DNA of 64,000 bases, from the NCBI RefSeq assembly GCF_035474595.1, contig NZ_DATIND010000156.1, positions 1 to 64,000 on the forward strand. The letters are read 5' to 3'. This document shows positions 31,020 to 39,558 of the stretch, piece after piece. Source of the stretch: Longimicrobium sp. GTDB taxonomy: Bacteria > Gemmatimonadota > Gemmatimonadetes > Longimicrobiales > Longimicrobiaceae. The position numbers and the translations under genes are program-made. Numbering within the stretch: the stretch's first letter is position 1; each line of letters opens with the position of its first letter. The notes beneath the pieces were generated by a model. It was not told the DNA's origin. It saw only the letters and a list, made by a program, of their open reading frames with translations, and did not search any database.

Positions 31020-33785
31020 TCAGCCCGCGCCGGCGGGCGCCGCCGCGGTGCGGAACACGCTCGCGAAGTCCAGCGCCGTGTCGATGTTCTCGCGCGCGGG
31101 CGCGGCCCACGGCCCCTCGGGGTCCGCCTCCACCGCCCGGCGCCAGTGCTCGATGGCCTCGCGGAAGCGCCGCTCCGCCGCGGCCACCATCCCCAGGTGG
31201 AACAGCGCGTCGGGGCGATGGGGATCGAAGCGCAGGATGCGCGCGAAGGCCGTCCGCGCGTCGGCCCGCCGCCCGTCGTCCAGCAGCACCTGCCCCAGGA
31301 GGAGGAGCGCGTCGAAGTGGTACGGGTCGCCCGCGAGGAGATCGACCAGCCCGTGCACCGCCTCGCCGAAGCGCCCGGCCGCGCGGTAGGCCGAGGCGAG
31401 GAGGAGCGCGCCCTCGAAGTACGTGGGGAGCACGTCCAGCGCCGCCCGCGCCTCGGCGATCGCGTCCTCCGTCCGCCCGCGGTCCAGGTAGAGCCGCCCC
31501 AGCTCCAGCCGCGCCGCGACGAAGTCCGGATCGAGCCGGATGGCCAGCTTCAGCGCGCGCTCGGCGTCGTCCGGCTTTCCCGCGGCGACCGCGGCGCGGC
31601 CCAGGTTGCGCAGCAGCCCGGCATCCTTCGGCGCCAGCTCCACCGCGCGCGAGAAGACGCGCACCGCCTCCGTCGCCTCGCCCTCGCCCAGCAGCGCCTC
31701 GCCCAGCACCTGCAGGTTGTCCACGCGGTCGGGGTCGTGCTCGCGCACCATCTCGGCGGCCTCGCGCGCGTCCGCCGGGCGGCCCAGGCGCAGGAGCGCG
31801 CGGGCGCGGCCGGCCCAGGCGCGCGCGTGATCCGGCCCCCACGGCTGCGCCTCCAGCCGCGCGATCGCGCTGTCGAAGCGCTCCAGCGCCTCGCCCTCCA
31901 GCCCCTGCCGCAGGAAGATCTGCGCGGTCAGCAGCGCCGCCTGCACCGGGTCGGCCCCGGCGACGGCCACGCGCCGCACCTCGCCCAGCGCGCGGTCCAG
32001 CAGCCCCTTGGAGAGATAGTCCTCGGCCAGCGCGAAGGCGTCCGCCGCGGCGACGGGAGCCGTCGCCGGCGCGGCGGCGGGCTGCGGGGCCAGCTCGCTG
32101 AAGATCTGGTCCAGCGCCTGGTCGTCGAAGGTGAAGCTCTCCACCCCCGCGTCGCCGCTGATGCGCTCGGCCGCGTCCAGCTCGGGCGCCAGCACCTCGG
32201 CGTACTCGAACTGCACGTCGATCGACAGCTTGTAGCGCGGCGTGGTGTAGTACGGGTTCAGCTCCAGCGCGCGCTTGGTCTCCCGCAGCGCCCCCTCGAA
32301 GTCGCCCAGGTTGCTGAGGACGAAGGAAAGGTTGTAGCGCGCCTCGGCGTAGTCGGGGTCGGCCTCCACCGAGCGGACGAAGGCGTTCCTCGCCTCCTCG
32401 TACCGGCGGGTCTCCATCAGCACCGCGCCGATGCCGTTCCACGCGGCCGCCGCGTCGGGGCTGGCGCGCAGCGCGGCGCGGTAGGCGTCCAGCGCGGCGC
32501 CGTGGCGGCCGCGGCGCAGGTACATCAGCCCGCGGTTGCACCACGCGTCCACGAACTCGGCGCGGAGGCCCACGGCCTGCGCGAACGCCTCCTCGGCGCC
32601 CGCATCGTCGCCGCGGTGCAGGCGGACCACGCCCAGGTTGTTCCACGCCAGCGCGTAGCCGGCGTCGCTGTCCAGCGCGCGGCGGTAGCTCCCCTCGGCT
32701 GCGTCGACATCCCCCGTCTGGTGCTGGCAGACGCCGCGCTCGTTCCAGAGCTTGGGGCTCTTCTCGTCTTCGGCCAGCAGCCGGTCGTAGAGATCGAGCG
32801 CCTGCGACGCCTTTCCCTGGAGGAGGTAGACCTCGGCCATGGCCTGGCGCACCAGCGCCGGCTCTTCGGCCTGCTCCAGCGCGCGCCCGAACTCGCGCAG
32901 CGCCTCGTCGTACAGCGCCTTCTGGCGGAAGGCGATCCCCAGGTTGTAGTGCGCCAGCTTCTCGCCCTGCGCCACCTCGGGGCGGCGCACGCGCCCGCCG
33001 ACCAGCTCCTGGTAGCGCGCGGTGCTGTAGCGGTCCAGCGAAAGGTTGGCCTGCGCCTTGGCGAAGTGGGGGTTCAGCTGCATCGCCCGGCGCGACTCCT
33101 GGCTGGCGCGCTCCATGTCCTGCATGTCGCCGTAGACGAAGGCCAGCACGTAGTGCGCGTCCGGGAGCTCCGGGTTCAGCTCCACCGCCCGCGTCAGCTC
33201 GCGCAGCGCCTCGTCGTTCAGCCCGCGGTTGTAGTAGAGCTCGCCCACGTAGAAGTGGAGCACGGCGCTGTCGGGATCGTGCTCCAGCGCGCGCAGGAAC
33301 CACGTCATCGCCGTCTCGAAGTTCCCCCCCGCCTTCTCCGCCTGCCCCAGCTGGATGAGGACGCCCAGGTCGTCCGGGTCCTGGGCCAGGACGCGCTTCA
33401 GCTCGGCCACCGCGCCGGCGTGGTCGCCGGTGTTGAGGTACGCGGTCGCGAGCCGGGTGCGCGCCTCGGCGTCGGCCGGGTCCTCGCGCAGCCGCTCGCG
33501 CAGCTCCGAGATCATCCGGTCGTAGTAGCCGGTGGCGAAGTAGGCGATCTCCAAGTTCCGCTGCGCCACCACCATCTTGGCGTCGATGGCCAGCGCGCGC
33601 TGGAACTGCTGGATCGCCTCCTCGTACAGCGCCTTGTTGAAGTAGAGGACGCCCAGGTTGTTGTGCGCGCCCGCGTCGGCGGCGTCGATCCGCTGGGCGA
33701 ATCCGCGCAGGATGCGCAGGTCGCGCTCCGAGTGGGGCGGGCGCGGCTCGTGGGCGGCGGGGGAAAGGTCCTGCAGCTCAGGCAA
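31020..33785 (-). CDS. large TPR scaffold protein
   Basis: A 921-residue protein made almost entirely of TPRs (about 20 or more). The first block runs over residues about 35-545, and a linker rich in Ala/Pro at about 560-590 separates a second TPR block to the end. Examples: NNLGVLYFNKALYEEAIQQF and WNNLGVVRLHRGDDAGAEEA. No signal peptide is seen, so it should be cytoplasmic. In myxobacteria, TPR proteins assist MglA-driven motility and pili; here it probably organises the Che/Mgl complex. It overlaps cheC by 8 bases. Confidence 0.88.
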   Translation of the reverse strand: MPELQDLSPAAHEPRPPHSERDLRILRGFAQRIDAADAGAHNNLGVLYFNKALYEEAIQQFQRALAIDAKMVVAQRNLEIAYFATGYYDRMISELRERLREDPADAEARTRLATAYLNTGDHAGAVAELKRVLAQDPDDLGVLIQLGQAEKAGGNFETAMTWFLRALEHDPDSAVLHFYVGELYYNRGLNDEALRELTRAVELNPELPDAHYVLAFVYGDMQDMERASQESRRAMQLNPHFAKAQANLSLDRYSTARYQELVGGRVRRPEVAQGEKLAHYNLGIAFRQKALYDEALREFGRALEQAEEPALVRQAMAEVYLLQGKASQALDLYDRLLAEDEKSPKLWNERGVCQHQTGDVDAAEGSYRRALDSDAGYALAWNNLGVVRLHRGDDAGAEEAFAQAVGLRAEFVDAWCNRGLMYLRRGRHGAALDAYRAALRASPDAAAAWNGIGAVLMETRRYEEARNAFVRSVEADPDYAEARYNLSFVLSNLGDFEGALRETKRALELNPYYTTPRYKLSIDVQFEYAEVLAPELDAAERISGDAGVESFTFDDQALDQIFSELAPQPAAAPATAPVAAADAFALAEDYLSKGLLDRALGEVRRVAVAGADPVQAALLTAQIFLRQGLEGEALERFDSAIARLEAQPWGPDHARAWAGRARALLRLGRPADAREAAEMVREHDPDRVDNLQVLGEALLGEGEATEAVRVFSRAVELAPKDAGLLRNLGRAAVAAGKPDDAERALKLAIRLDPDFVAARLELGRLYLDRGRTEDAIAEARAALDVLPTYFEGALLLASAYRAAGRFGEAVHGLVDLLAGDPYHFDALLLLGQVLLDDGRRADARTAFARILRFDPHRPDALFHLGMVAAAERRFREAIEHWRRAVEADPEGPWAAPARENIDTALDFASVFRTAAAPAGAG

Positions 33786-34398
33786 GGCGGATCGCCTGGA
33801 GGATGATCTCGAGCGACTCCACGTCGGGAAGGAGCAGGAACTGGCCCTGCACCGTCTCGTCGCCGTCCATCACGAACTCGGTCTGGATGCAGAACACGAA
33901 GTCGCGCTCGTGCCCGAAGTTGGTGTACGCCGTGGTCAGCACCGCGCCGCACAGGTCGATCACCAGCGACGGGACGGACGGGAGGAGCATGAGCCCCATG
34001 AAGTCCGACAGCGCGTTCATGTAGGCGGCCGAGAGGATGTTCCCCGCCTCCTTGATGGCGCTCTGCTCCAGCTCGCCGAACACGTGGCTGGAGCCCGGCT
34101 GCCGGTGCAGGAGGATCTCGGCCAGGCGCATGGCGCTGTTGCGCGGAAAGATGAGCAGCGTGCGCCCGGTCAGGTCGCCCAGCATGTGCATCAGCACGGC
34201 GGCCACAACCTCTTCGGGGTGGCCCATGATGTCGGGCACGTCCTCCAGCGCGGTGACCTGCAGGCGCGGAACGTTGATCATGATCCGCGTGTTGGTCATC
34301 TGCGACAGCGCCGTGGCGGCGTGCCCCGCCCCCATGTTGCTGACTTCGCGGAGGGCGTCGATCTGAATGGCCCCCAGGTCCCGCAGGTCGAGCGTCAT
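33778..34398 (-). CDS. cheC: CheY-P phosphatase CheC
   Basis: A 206-residue CheC with both phosphatase helices: EVSNMGAGHAATALSQM (Glu18/Asn21) and EAGNILSAAYMNALSDF (Glu117/Asn120), each ExxxN with the following hydrophobic pattern. Two active sites distinguish CheC from CheX-like variants. It hydrolyses CheY-P, and CheD (22134-22622) is its usual partner. The start is at ATG 34398; the frame is open upstream without family similarity. It overlaps the large TPR gene by 8 bases. Confidence 0.93.
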   Translation of the reverse strand: MTLDLRDLGAIQIDALREVSNMGAGHAATALSQMTNTRIMINVPRLQVTALEDVPDIMGHPEEVVAAVLMHMLGDLTGRTLLIFPRNSAMRLAEILLHRQPGSSHVFGELEQSAIKEAGNILSAAYMNALSDFMGLMLLPSVPSLVIDLCGAVLTTAYTNFGHERDFVFCIQTEFVMDGDETVQGQFLLLPDVESLEIILQAIRLA

Positions 34399-34569
34399 AC
34401 TCGCGGTCGCCTCGTGTGCGTGTGTCGGACCTGCATCAACTTCGGGTCGTGGTCCTGCCGGATCTGTCCGCATCGCCATCAGGAACAGCTAACTTCTTAC
34501 GCCTCGAACTGCAACGTCGGAGTTTCCATCTCCCCCGCAGAGCGCCCCCTCCGCGACGAAGGCGCGTCC

Positions 34570-34665
34570 ATCCGCAGCAATGCCGGCCAAGCTACCTCTC
34601 CCGGTACGGGAGAGGTGGAGGGCCTGAGCCGGCCGGAGAGGGCGCGATGCGGCGGACGCACACTC
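34570..34665 (+). repeat. dispersed hairpin repeat (ACCTCTCCC arms), copy 2
   Basis: Centre at 34594-34616, with the same flanking blocks as copy 1 (AATGCCGG then CCAAGCT before; GGAGAGGGCGCGATGC after). With a GGGGACAGG run at 34684-34712 it fills most of the gene-free stretch 34399-34708 between cheA and cheC. Confidence 0.7.
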
Positions 34666-34708
34666 GCATCGTCCCGCTCGCCCTGTCCCTCTCCCCTATC
34701 CCTGTCCC

Positions 34709-36661
34709 CTACGCCGCGTTCGCCGCCGCCAGCACACTCCCGGCGTCCAGGATCAGCGCCGGGCGCCCGTCGGAGAGGATCGTGGCGCCGGAGAACAGGC
34801 GCAGCGTGTCGGCGGTGGTGTCGAACTGCTTCACCACGATCTCCTGCTGCCCCATCAGAGCATCGACCTCCAGGCCGATGCGCTGCTCGCCCACTTCCAG
34901 GATCACCGCGTGGCGCTTCTCGCCGTCGGGGCGCGTGCCGTTGGTGCGCAGGATCTGGCGCAACCCCAGGAGCGGGATCACCTCGTCGCGCAGGAAGGCC
35001 ACGTTGCGCCCCTTCACCGTCCCCACCTCGTCGGCCAGGAGATGGACGGTCTCGCCGACGTGGGTGAGCGGCAGCGCGTAGGTCTCGCCGCTCTGCCGCA
35101 CCAGCAGCGCGCGAACGATGGCCAGCGTCTGCGGCAGCTGCAGCGTCATCGAGGTGCCGCGGCCGGGCTCGCTGAAGATCTCCAGCATCCCCCCCAGCGC
35201 CCGCACGCGCGTGGCCACCACGTCCAGCCCCACGCCGCGCCCGCTGACGTCCGTCACCGTCTCGGCGGTGGAGAAGCCGGGGCGCGTCAGCAGGCGGTGG
35301 ACTTCCTCGTCGGGGAGCGCGGCGGCTTCCTCGCGCGTCACCAGCCCGTTCTGCACGGCCTTGGCGAGGACGCGCTCGCGCTGGATCCCGCGCCCGTCGT
35401 CCTCCACGCGGATGATGATGCGGCTGCGCTCGCGGCTGGCGGACAGGCGGAGCGTGCCCGTCTCGGGCTTGCCGTGCGCGCGGCGCTCGGCCGGCGCCTC
35501 GATGCCGTGGTCCAGCGAGTTGCGCAGGAGGTGGACGAGCGGGTCGCCGATCTCGTCGAGCATCGAGCGGTCCAGCTCGATCTCTTTCCCCTCCATCACG
35601 AAGTCGACCTTCTTCCCCAGCGTCCGCGCGGCGTCGCGCACCAGGCGGGGGAAGCGGTCGAAAACCTGCGACACGGGGGCGAGGCGCGCCCGCATCACCT
35701 CGTCCTGCAGCTCGCCGATCAGCCGGCTGGCCTGGTCCACCGTCTCGGCCAGCTCGGGAACGTCGGGGCCCACCAGCCTGCGCAGCCGGTCGCGGGCGAT
35801 GACCAGCTCGCCCACCTGGTTCATCAGCGCGTCCAGCCGGCGCAGGTCCACGCGGATGTGCCGCGCCCGCCCCGCCGCCCCGGCCGCCGCGCGCCCCTCC
35901 TCCGCCCCCGCGTCGGGCGACGCGATCTCGGCCGCAGCTTCCACGCGCCGCTCGCCCACGTCGACCGAGCCGATCTCGCCGACGGAGAGGAGGGCGCGCC
36001 GCACCTCGTCCGCGGGCGCGGCGGTGCGCAGGACGAAGCGCAGCGCGCCGGTGAACTCCGGCTCGTTCAGCGCCGCCTCGCCCGGCTCCACCCCGCTCAC
36101 CTCGCCCAGCTCGCGCGCGCGCTTCAGCGCCATGAAGGCGCGCACGCCGGGAAGGAGAGCCTCCTTCGCGACCTGAACGCGGACGGCGAGCGCCCCGTCT
36201 TCCGCCTCGGCGGCGAGGTCGATCTCGCGCGGCGGAGCGGCGTCGAGCTCGATCTGCGGGGCGAAGATGTCGAACGAGACGTCGTCGCCCGCGGCGGCGC
36301 GGAGCCGCGTGAGCAGCGCCTCCAGCCGCGGCTCGTCGCCGCTCTCCTCCACCGCCAGCTCGATGGCCCGCTCCAGCGCGTCGCAGGCGGCGAAGAGCAG
36401 GTCGATGGTCTCCGGCGTGGCCTGCGCCTTCCCGTGCCGGATGCGGTCCAGCAGGTTCTCCATCTCGTGGGAGAGGTCGGCGACGGAGCGGTAGCCCATC
36501 GTCGCGCTCATCCCCTTGATGGTGTGGACGGCGCGGAATACCCCCTCCACCACCTGCCGCGACCCCGGATCGGACTCCAGGGAAAGCAGCAGGTGGTTGA
36601 TCGTCGAGACGTGCTCGCGCGACTCGGAGAGGAAGAGCTCCCCGTACTGCGAGAGTTCCAT
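34709..36661 (-). CDS. cheA: chemotaxis histidine kinase CheA
   Basis: A 650-residue CheA with all domains. HPt (residues 1-105) carries phospho-His46 in RAVHTIKGMSATMG. A P2-like response-regulator docking domain follows (about 150-250, VRVQVAKEALLPGVRAFMAL and EFTGALRFVLRTAAPADEVR). The P3 dimerisation helices lie at about 280-340 (VDLRRLDALMNQVGELVIAR). The ATPase domain has the N-box HLLRNSLDHGIE and the G boxes VEDDGRGI and GRGVGLDVV. The CheW-like P5 runs about 525-650. Inputs come from receptors via CheW, outputs go to CheY and CheB. It has intergenic arrays on both sides, so it probably has a separate promoter. Confidence 0.97.
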   Translation of the reverse strand: MELSQYGELFLSESREHVSTINHLLLSLESDPGSRQVVEGVFRAVHTIKGMSATMGYRSVADLSHEMENLLDRIRHGKAQATPETIDLLFAACDALERAIELAVEESGDEPRLEALLTRLRAAAGDDVSFDIFAPQIELDAAPPREIDLAAEAEDGALAVRVQVAKEALLPGVRAFMALKRARELGEVSGVEPGEAALNEPEFTGALRFVLRTAAPADEVRRALLSVGEIGSVDVGERRVEAAAEIASPDAGAEEGRAAAGAAGRARHIRVDLRRLDALMNQVGELVIARDRLRRLVGPDVPELAETVDQASRLIGELQDEVMRARLAPVSQVFDRFPRLVRDAARTLGKKVDFVMEGKEIELDRSMLDEIGDPLVHLLRNSLDHGIEAPAERRAHGKPETGTLRLSASRERSRIIIRVEDDGRGIQRERVLAKAVQNGLVTREEAAALPDEEVHRLLTRPGFSTAETVTDVSGRGVGLDVVATRVRALGGMLEIFSEPGRGTSMTLQLPQTLAIVRALLVRQSGETYALPLTHVGETVHLLADEVGTVKGRNVAFLRDEVIPLLGLRQILRTNGTRPDGEKRHAVILEVGEQRIGLEVDALMGQQEIVVKQFDTTADTLRLFSGATILSDGRPALILDAGSVLAAANAA

Positions 36662-36664
36662 TAC

Positions 36665-36833
36665 GGAAAATGCGTGAGTGCGGAAGTGCGGGAGTGCGCT
36701 GAATCAGGAGCGGCGGCGGGCCGTGTGCCGCGGGCCGGGCGGCGGTGCGGCCGGTGCATGGGATGTGGACGAAGACTCCGGCCGCATCCGCGGTCGAAGC
36801 GCACTTCCGCACTCACGCACTTCCGCACTTTCG
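36665..36833. repeat. inverted pair of octanucleotide arrays between cheY and cheA
   Basis: One arm at 36669-36692 (GTGAGTGCGGAAGTGCGGGA) and a complementary arm at 36801-36830 (CACTTCCGCACTCACGCACT) enclose about 110 bases and could form a long hairpin. The arms abut the start of cheA and the stop of cheY. Confidence 0.7.
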
Positions 36834-36835
36834 GT

Positions 36836-37198
36836 TCACCCCAGAACCCGCTGCACGGCCTCCAGCACCCGGCTGGGCTGGAACGGCTTCACCACGAAGT
36901 CGCGGGCGCCGGCCTGGATGGCCTCGATCACCAGCGCCTGCTGGCCCATGGCGCTGCACATCAGGATCTTGGCGCCGGGATCTTCCTTCATGATCTCGCG
37001 CACGGCGTCGATCCCGCCCATGTCCGGCATCACGATGTCCATCGTCACCAGGTCCGGCTTGAACTGGCGGTACTTCTCCACCGCCTGCACCCCGGTCTCG
37101 GCCTCGGCCACGATCTGGAAGCCGGCCTGGGTGAGGATGTCGCCGATCATGGTGCGCATGAAGATGGCGTCATCGCAGATCAACACGGTCTGACTCAT
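36836..37198 (-). CDS. cheY: chemotaxis response regulator CheY
   Basis: A 120-residue single receiver domain: acidic D9/D10 (ICDDA), phosphoacceptor D54 (TMDIVMP), SA (LMCSAMG) and the conserved lysine in VVKPF. Phosphorylated by CheA, it would signal the motor or motility machine. ATG at 37198 is preceded by GGAGG; a TTG three bases earlier is possible but less likely. It lies between cheW and cheA. Confidence 0.95.
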   Translation of the reverse strand: MSQTVLICDDAIFMRTMIGDILTQAGFQIVAEAETGVQAVEKYRQFKPDLVTMDIVMPDMGGIDAVREIMKEDPGAKILMCSAMGQQALVIEAIQAGARDFVVKPFQPSRVLEAVQRVLG

Positions 37199-37247
37199 CA
37201 AGCCTCCGTCTGTCGTGCTTGGGTTGGGGTGGGTACGCCGGAGCGCC

Positions 37248-37745
37248 CTAAGCCAGGATGGGGTCGAAGATCTCGTCGGGGTCGATGGCGACGAAGATCT
37301 CGTCGTCCACCTCGCCCACCCCGCGCAGGTACGCGCGGTCGATGCGAAGCGAGCGCAGGGTCTCGGCGCTGTCGGCCAGGGTGCCGGGGTCCACCTGCAC
37401 GATGCGCGCGACCTCCTCCACCGCCAGCCCCGCCAGCTTCCCGCGGTGCTCCACGATCACGATGCTGTGCTCGGGGATGCGCGACGCGGGAGGAAGGTTC
37501 AGGCGGGCGCCCAGGTCCACCACGGTCACGATGCGCCCGCGCAGGTTGATCAGCCCGCACACGTGCGCGCCGCTCCCGGGGAGCGGCGTGTACGGCCGGG
37601 CGGGAATGATCTCGCGGATGCGCGCGACGGGAACCGCAAAGCGGTGCTCGCCGACCACGAAGAGCACCATCCGCTCGGGCTCGGCCGCCTCGCCCTCGGG
37701 CGCGCCGGCCGCGGCGGGAACGTCTTCGGTGTCGGTGTGGAGCAT
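37248..37745 (-). CDS. cheW: CheW coupling protein, first gene of the cluster
   Basis: A 165-residue CheW: RMVLFVVGEHRFAVPVARIR, GLINLRGRIVTVVDLGARLN and HSIVIVEHRGKLAGLAVEEV. The N-terminal 30 residues are an acidic Ala/Glu-rich extension. The start is set at ATG 37745; GTG at 37769 is also possible. It heads the CheW-CheY-CheA run, 49 bases before cheY, and is the best candidate to pair with this CheA. Confidence 0.92.
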   Translation of the reverse strand: MLHTDTEDVPAAAGAPEGEAAEPERMVLFVVGEHRFAVPVARIREIIPARPYTPLPGSGAHVCGLINLRGRIVTVVDLGARLNLPPASRIPEHSIVIVEHRGKLAGLAVEEVARIVQVDPGTLADSAETLRSLRIDRAYLRGVGEVDDEIFVAIDPDEIFDPILA

Positions 37746-37840
37746 CGCCGGCCTGAAGGGGAGCCGCACTCTGTGGTCGTGAGCGGACCAACATAGCGGG
37801 GGCGTCAGGGGCGGTCAAGAAAGCGCGGCCCCGCTGCGCG

Positions 37841-37877
37841 GGAGTACGAAAGTACGGAAGTACGGGAGTACGAAGGG
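37841..37877 (+). repeat. degenerate octanucleotide array (AGTACGGG variant)
   Basis: Four tandem copies of an AGTACGRR unit (GGGAGTACGAAAGTACGGAA and on), a variant of the AGTGCGGG arrays elsewhere. It lies in the gap between the fic gene end and the cheW start. Confidence 0.6.
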
Positions 37878-37964
37878 CCACCGCGCTCCGGCACGCCCGT
37901 CCGGGAGAACGATTTCCGCGGCCTTCTTTCCGGGCAGTCTCGCGCTGGTGGGATCGGCCGGCGA

Positions 37965-39461
37965 TCAGGCGCCCGGAGGCGGCGGCATGCGCAGCCGCGC
38001 TTCGGTGTCGCGCTCGAAGGCATTGCACGTCCGCAGCACGTCCAGCGCGCGCTGCAGGTCCGCGAGGTCGATCGCGGCCGAGAACGCCTGCGCGTAGTCC
38101 AGCATCTTCAGCAGTGCGTCGGGCACGTTCTGCCGCGAGAGCGCGCGCAGCGCCAGCAGGTAGTCGTCGCGGTACGAGGTGGGGATGAAGATGCGCCGCT
38201 GGCCGCCCGCCACCAGCTCGCCGTTCATCATCGCCCGCGCGATGCGGCCGTTCCCGTCGTCGAAGGGATGGACCTCGCTCACGACGAACATCATGAACGC
38301 CGCGCGCTTGAACGGCTCCGCGAGCGAGCGCAGCATCTCCCACCCCTGCCGCAGCGTTCCCGTCACCAGCTCGGGAGCGACGAAGACGGTCAGCCCGGCG
38401 CGGTTCACGGTGCTCTTCAGCTCGCCGGGGCGCTTCTCCGGGCGGCCGCCCATGATGGTGGCGTGCCGCTGCTTCAGCATCGCCATGAACTCGTCGAAAT
38501 CGGCGCCCTCGCCCACCGCGCTCCTCGTCATCTCGCGCGTGCTCCCGACCACGCGATACGTGCCCAGCACGTCGTGGGCGTCCTCGGGGCGCGCGCGCGG
38601 GATGCGGTTCTCGAAGACGATCTCCACCGCTTCCTGGATCTCGAACTCCGTTCCCTCGATGAAGTTGGAGAAGTAGGCGTCCACGAACGCCAGGTTCTCG
38701 AACGCCGTTCCGCTCATGACGGGGTCGGGACGCGCGCGCACCGGCCACTCCAGCAGTGCCGAGTGGAGCACGCGGAACAGCTCCGTGCGCCCGGAGTCGT
38801 ACGGCTCGCCCGCCGCGCGCGCCCTCGCCGCGGGCGAGGCGAGGTTCGCGGTGCGCGTCCGCAGCAGCGCGCCGATCAGCTCGTCCAGCTCGTCCGCCGC
38901 GGCTTCCGCACCCAGTGCCGGCGCGATGGCGCGCGCGCGGTCGCGCACCGCGTTCGCCTCCGCCTCGCCGCCGTGGCGCACCATCCGCTCCAGCCGCGCC
39001 TCGACCTCGTCGCGCGTGAGCGCGGGGGACTCGGGCCCGCGCACGCGCCGGACGCGCAGGCATTCCAGGAACGCCCGCGCGGGCGATGCCAGCCACAGCG
39101 TCTGCACGAAGCGGTTGTCGCCGTCCAGCGGCCCCGGCCCCTTCAGCTGCCGCACGCGCAGCCCGGGAAGCTCGACGATGCGATCATAGGGACCGGTGAG
39201 GAAGATCGTCCCGCGCGGGGTTGGCTTCGCCTCCAGCGCCGTCCGGTAGCTGACGACGGAATCGGGGAAGAGGAGCCCCACGATCTGCCAGAGATGGCGC
39301 CGGACGACGGCGTCGGGCGAATCGGTGAGATTCGTGGTGTAGAGCCGGCTGGCCAGCTTCCGCACGGCACCCGCGCGCACGGCTTCGGCCACGCCGGAGG
39401 ATAGCTCCCGCGTGCTGACGAAGACCTCGGGAAGACTGGCGAGCGGGAGATTTCGTACCAT
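37965..39461 (-). CDS. Fic protein with AbiEi-like N-terminal domain
   Basis: A 498-residue protein. Residues 1-60 are a winged-helix region like AbiEi antitoxins (LASLPEVFVSTRELSSGVAE, then GAVRKLASRLYTT). Residues about 240-490 are a Fic domain with the catalytic motif HPFDDGNGRIAR at about 398-409, complete for AMPylation. The inhibitory helix motif S/TxxxE(G/N) appears as SNFIEG near residue 268, so activity is probably self-restrained (class II type). The start codon lies inside one of four operator-like repeats, consistent with autoregulation by the N-terminal domain. The target protein is unknown. Confidence 0.88.
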   Translation of the reverse strand: MVRNLPLASLPEVFVSTRELSSGVAEAVRAGAVRKLASRLYTTNLTDSPDAVVRRHLWQIVGLLFPDSVVSYRTALEAKPTPRGTIFLTGPYDRIVELPGLRVRQLKGPGPLDGDNRFVQTLWLASPARAFLECLRVRRVRGPESPALTRDEVEARLERMVRHGGEAEANAVRDRARAIAPALGAEAAADELDELIGALLRTRTANLASPAARARAAGEPYDSGRTELFRVLHSALLEWPVRARPDPVMSGTAFENLAFVDAYFSNFIEGTEFEIQEAVEIVFENRIPRARPEDAHDVLGTYRVVGSTREMTRSAVGEGADFDEFMAMLKQRHATIMGGRPEKRPGELKSTVNRAGLTVFVAPELVTGTLRQGWEMLRSLAEPFKRAAFMMFVVSEVHPFDDGNGRIARAMMNGELVAGGQRRIFIPTSYRDDYLLALRALSRQNVPDALLKMLDYAQAFSAAIDLADLQRALDVLRTCNAFERDTEARLRMPPPPGA

Positions 39462-39558
39462 GTAAGCGCCCGGATTCGGGATTCCGGGTAATATTTTACC
39501 ACGTAAGCCACCAAAAAGGAAGACATTTTACCACGTAAGGAGAAAACGTACTACGTAA
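39455..39558 (-). promoter_or_regulatory. promoter region with four TTACCACGTAA-type operator sites
   Basis: Four 11-base near-palindromes, TTAC-N3-GTAA or close variants: 39455-39465, 39496-39506, 39528-39538 and 39548-39558. On the minus strand the two central ones read TTACGTGGTAAAAT, giving TAAAAT -10 boxes. The first spans the fic ATG and the last spans the stop codon of rluD. This fits autoregulation by the fic product's N-terminal DNA-binding domain. The stretch is clearly more AT-rich than its surroundings. Confidence 0.7.

Noticed and set aside
28903-33303. 1466-residue open frame on the minus strand
   Set aside because: Only its last 322 codons (from 29871) look like a protein; the rest is the shadow of the large TPR and DUF4388 genes in another frame.
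29997-33806. 1269-residue open frame on the plus strand
   Set aside because: It is antisense to TPR and roadblock genes, with His/Arg/Val-rich composition typical of shadow frames in GC-rich DNA.
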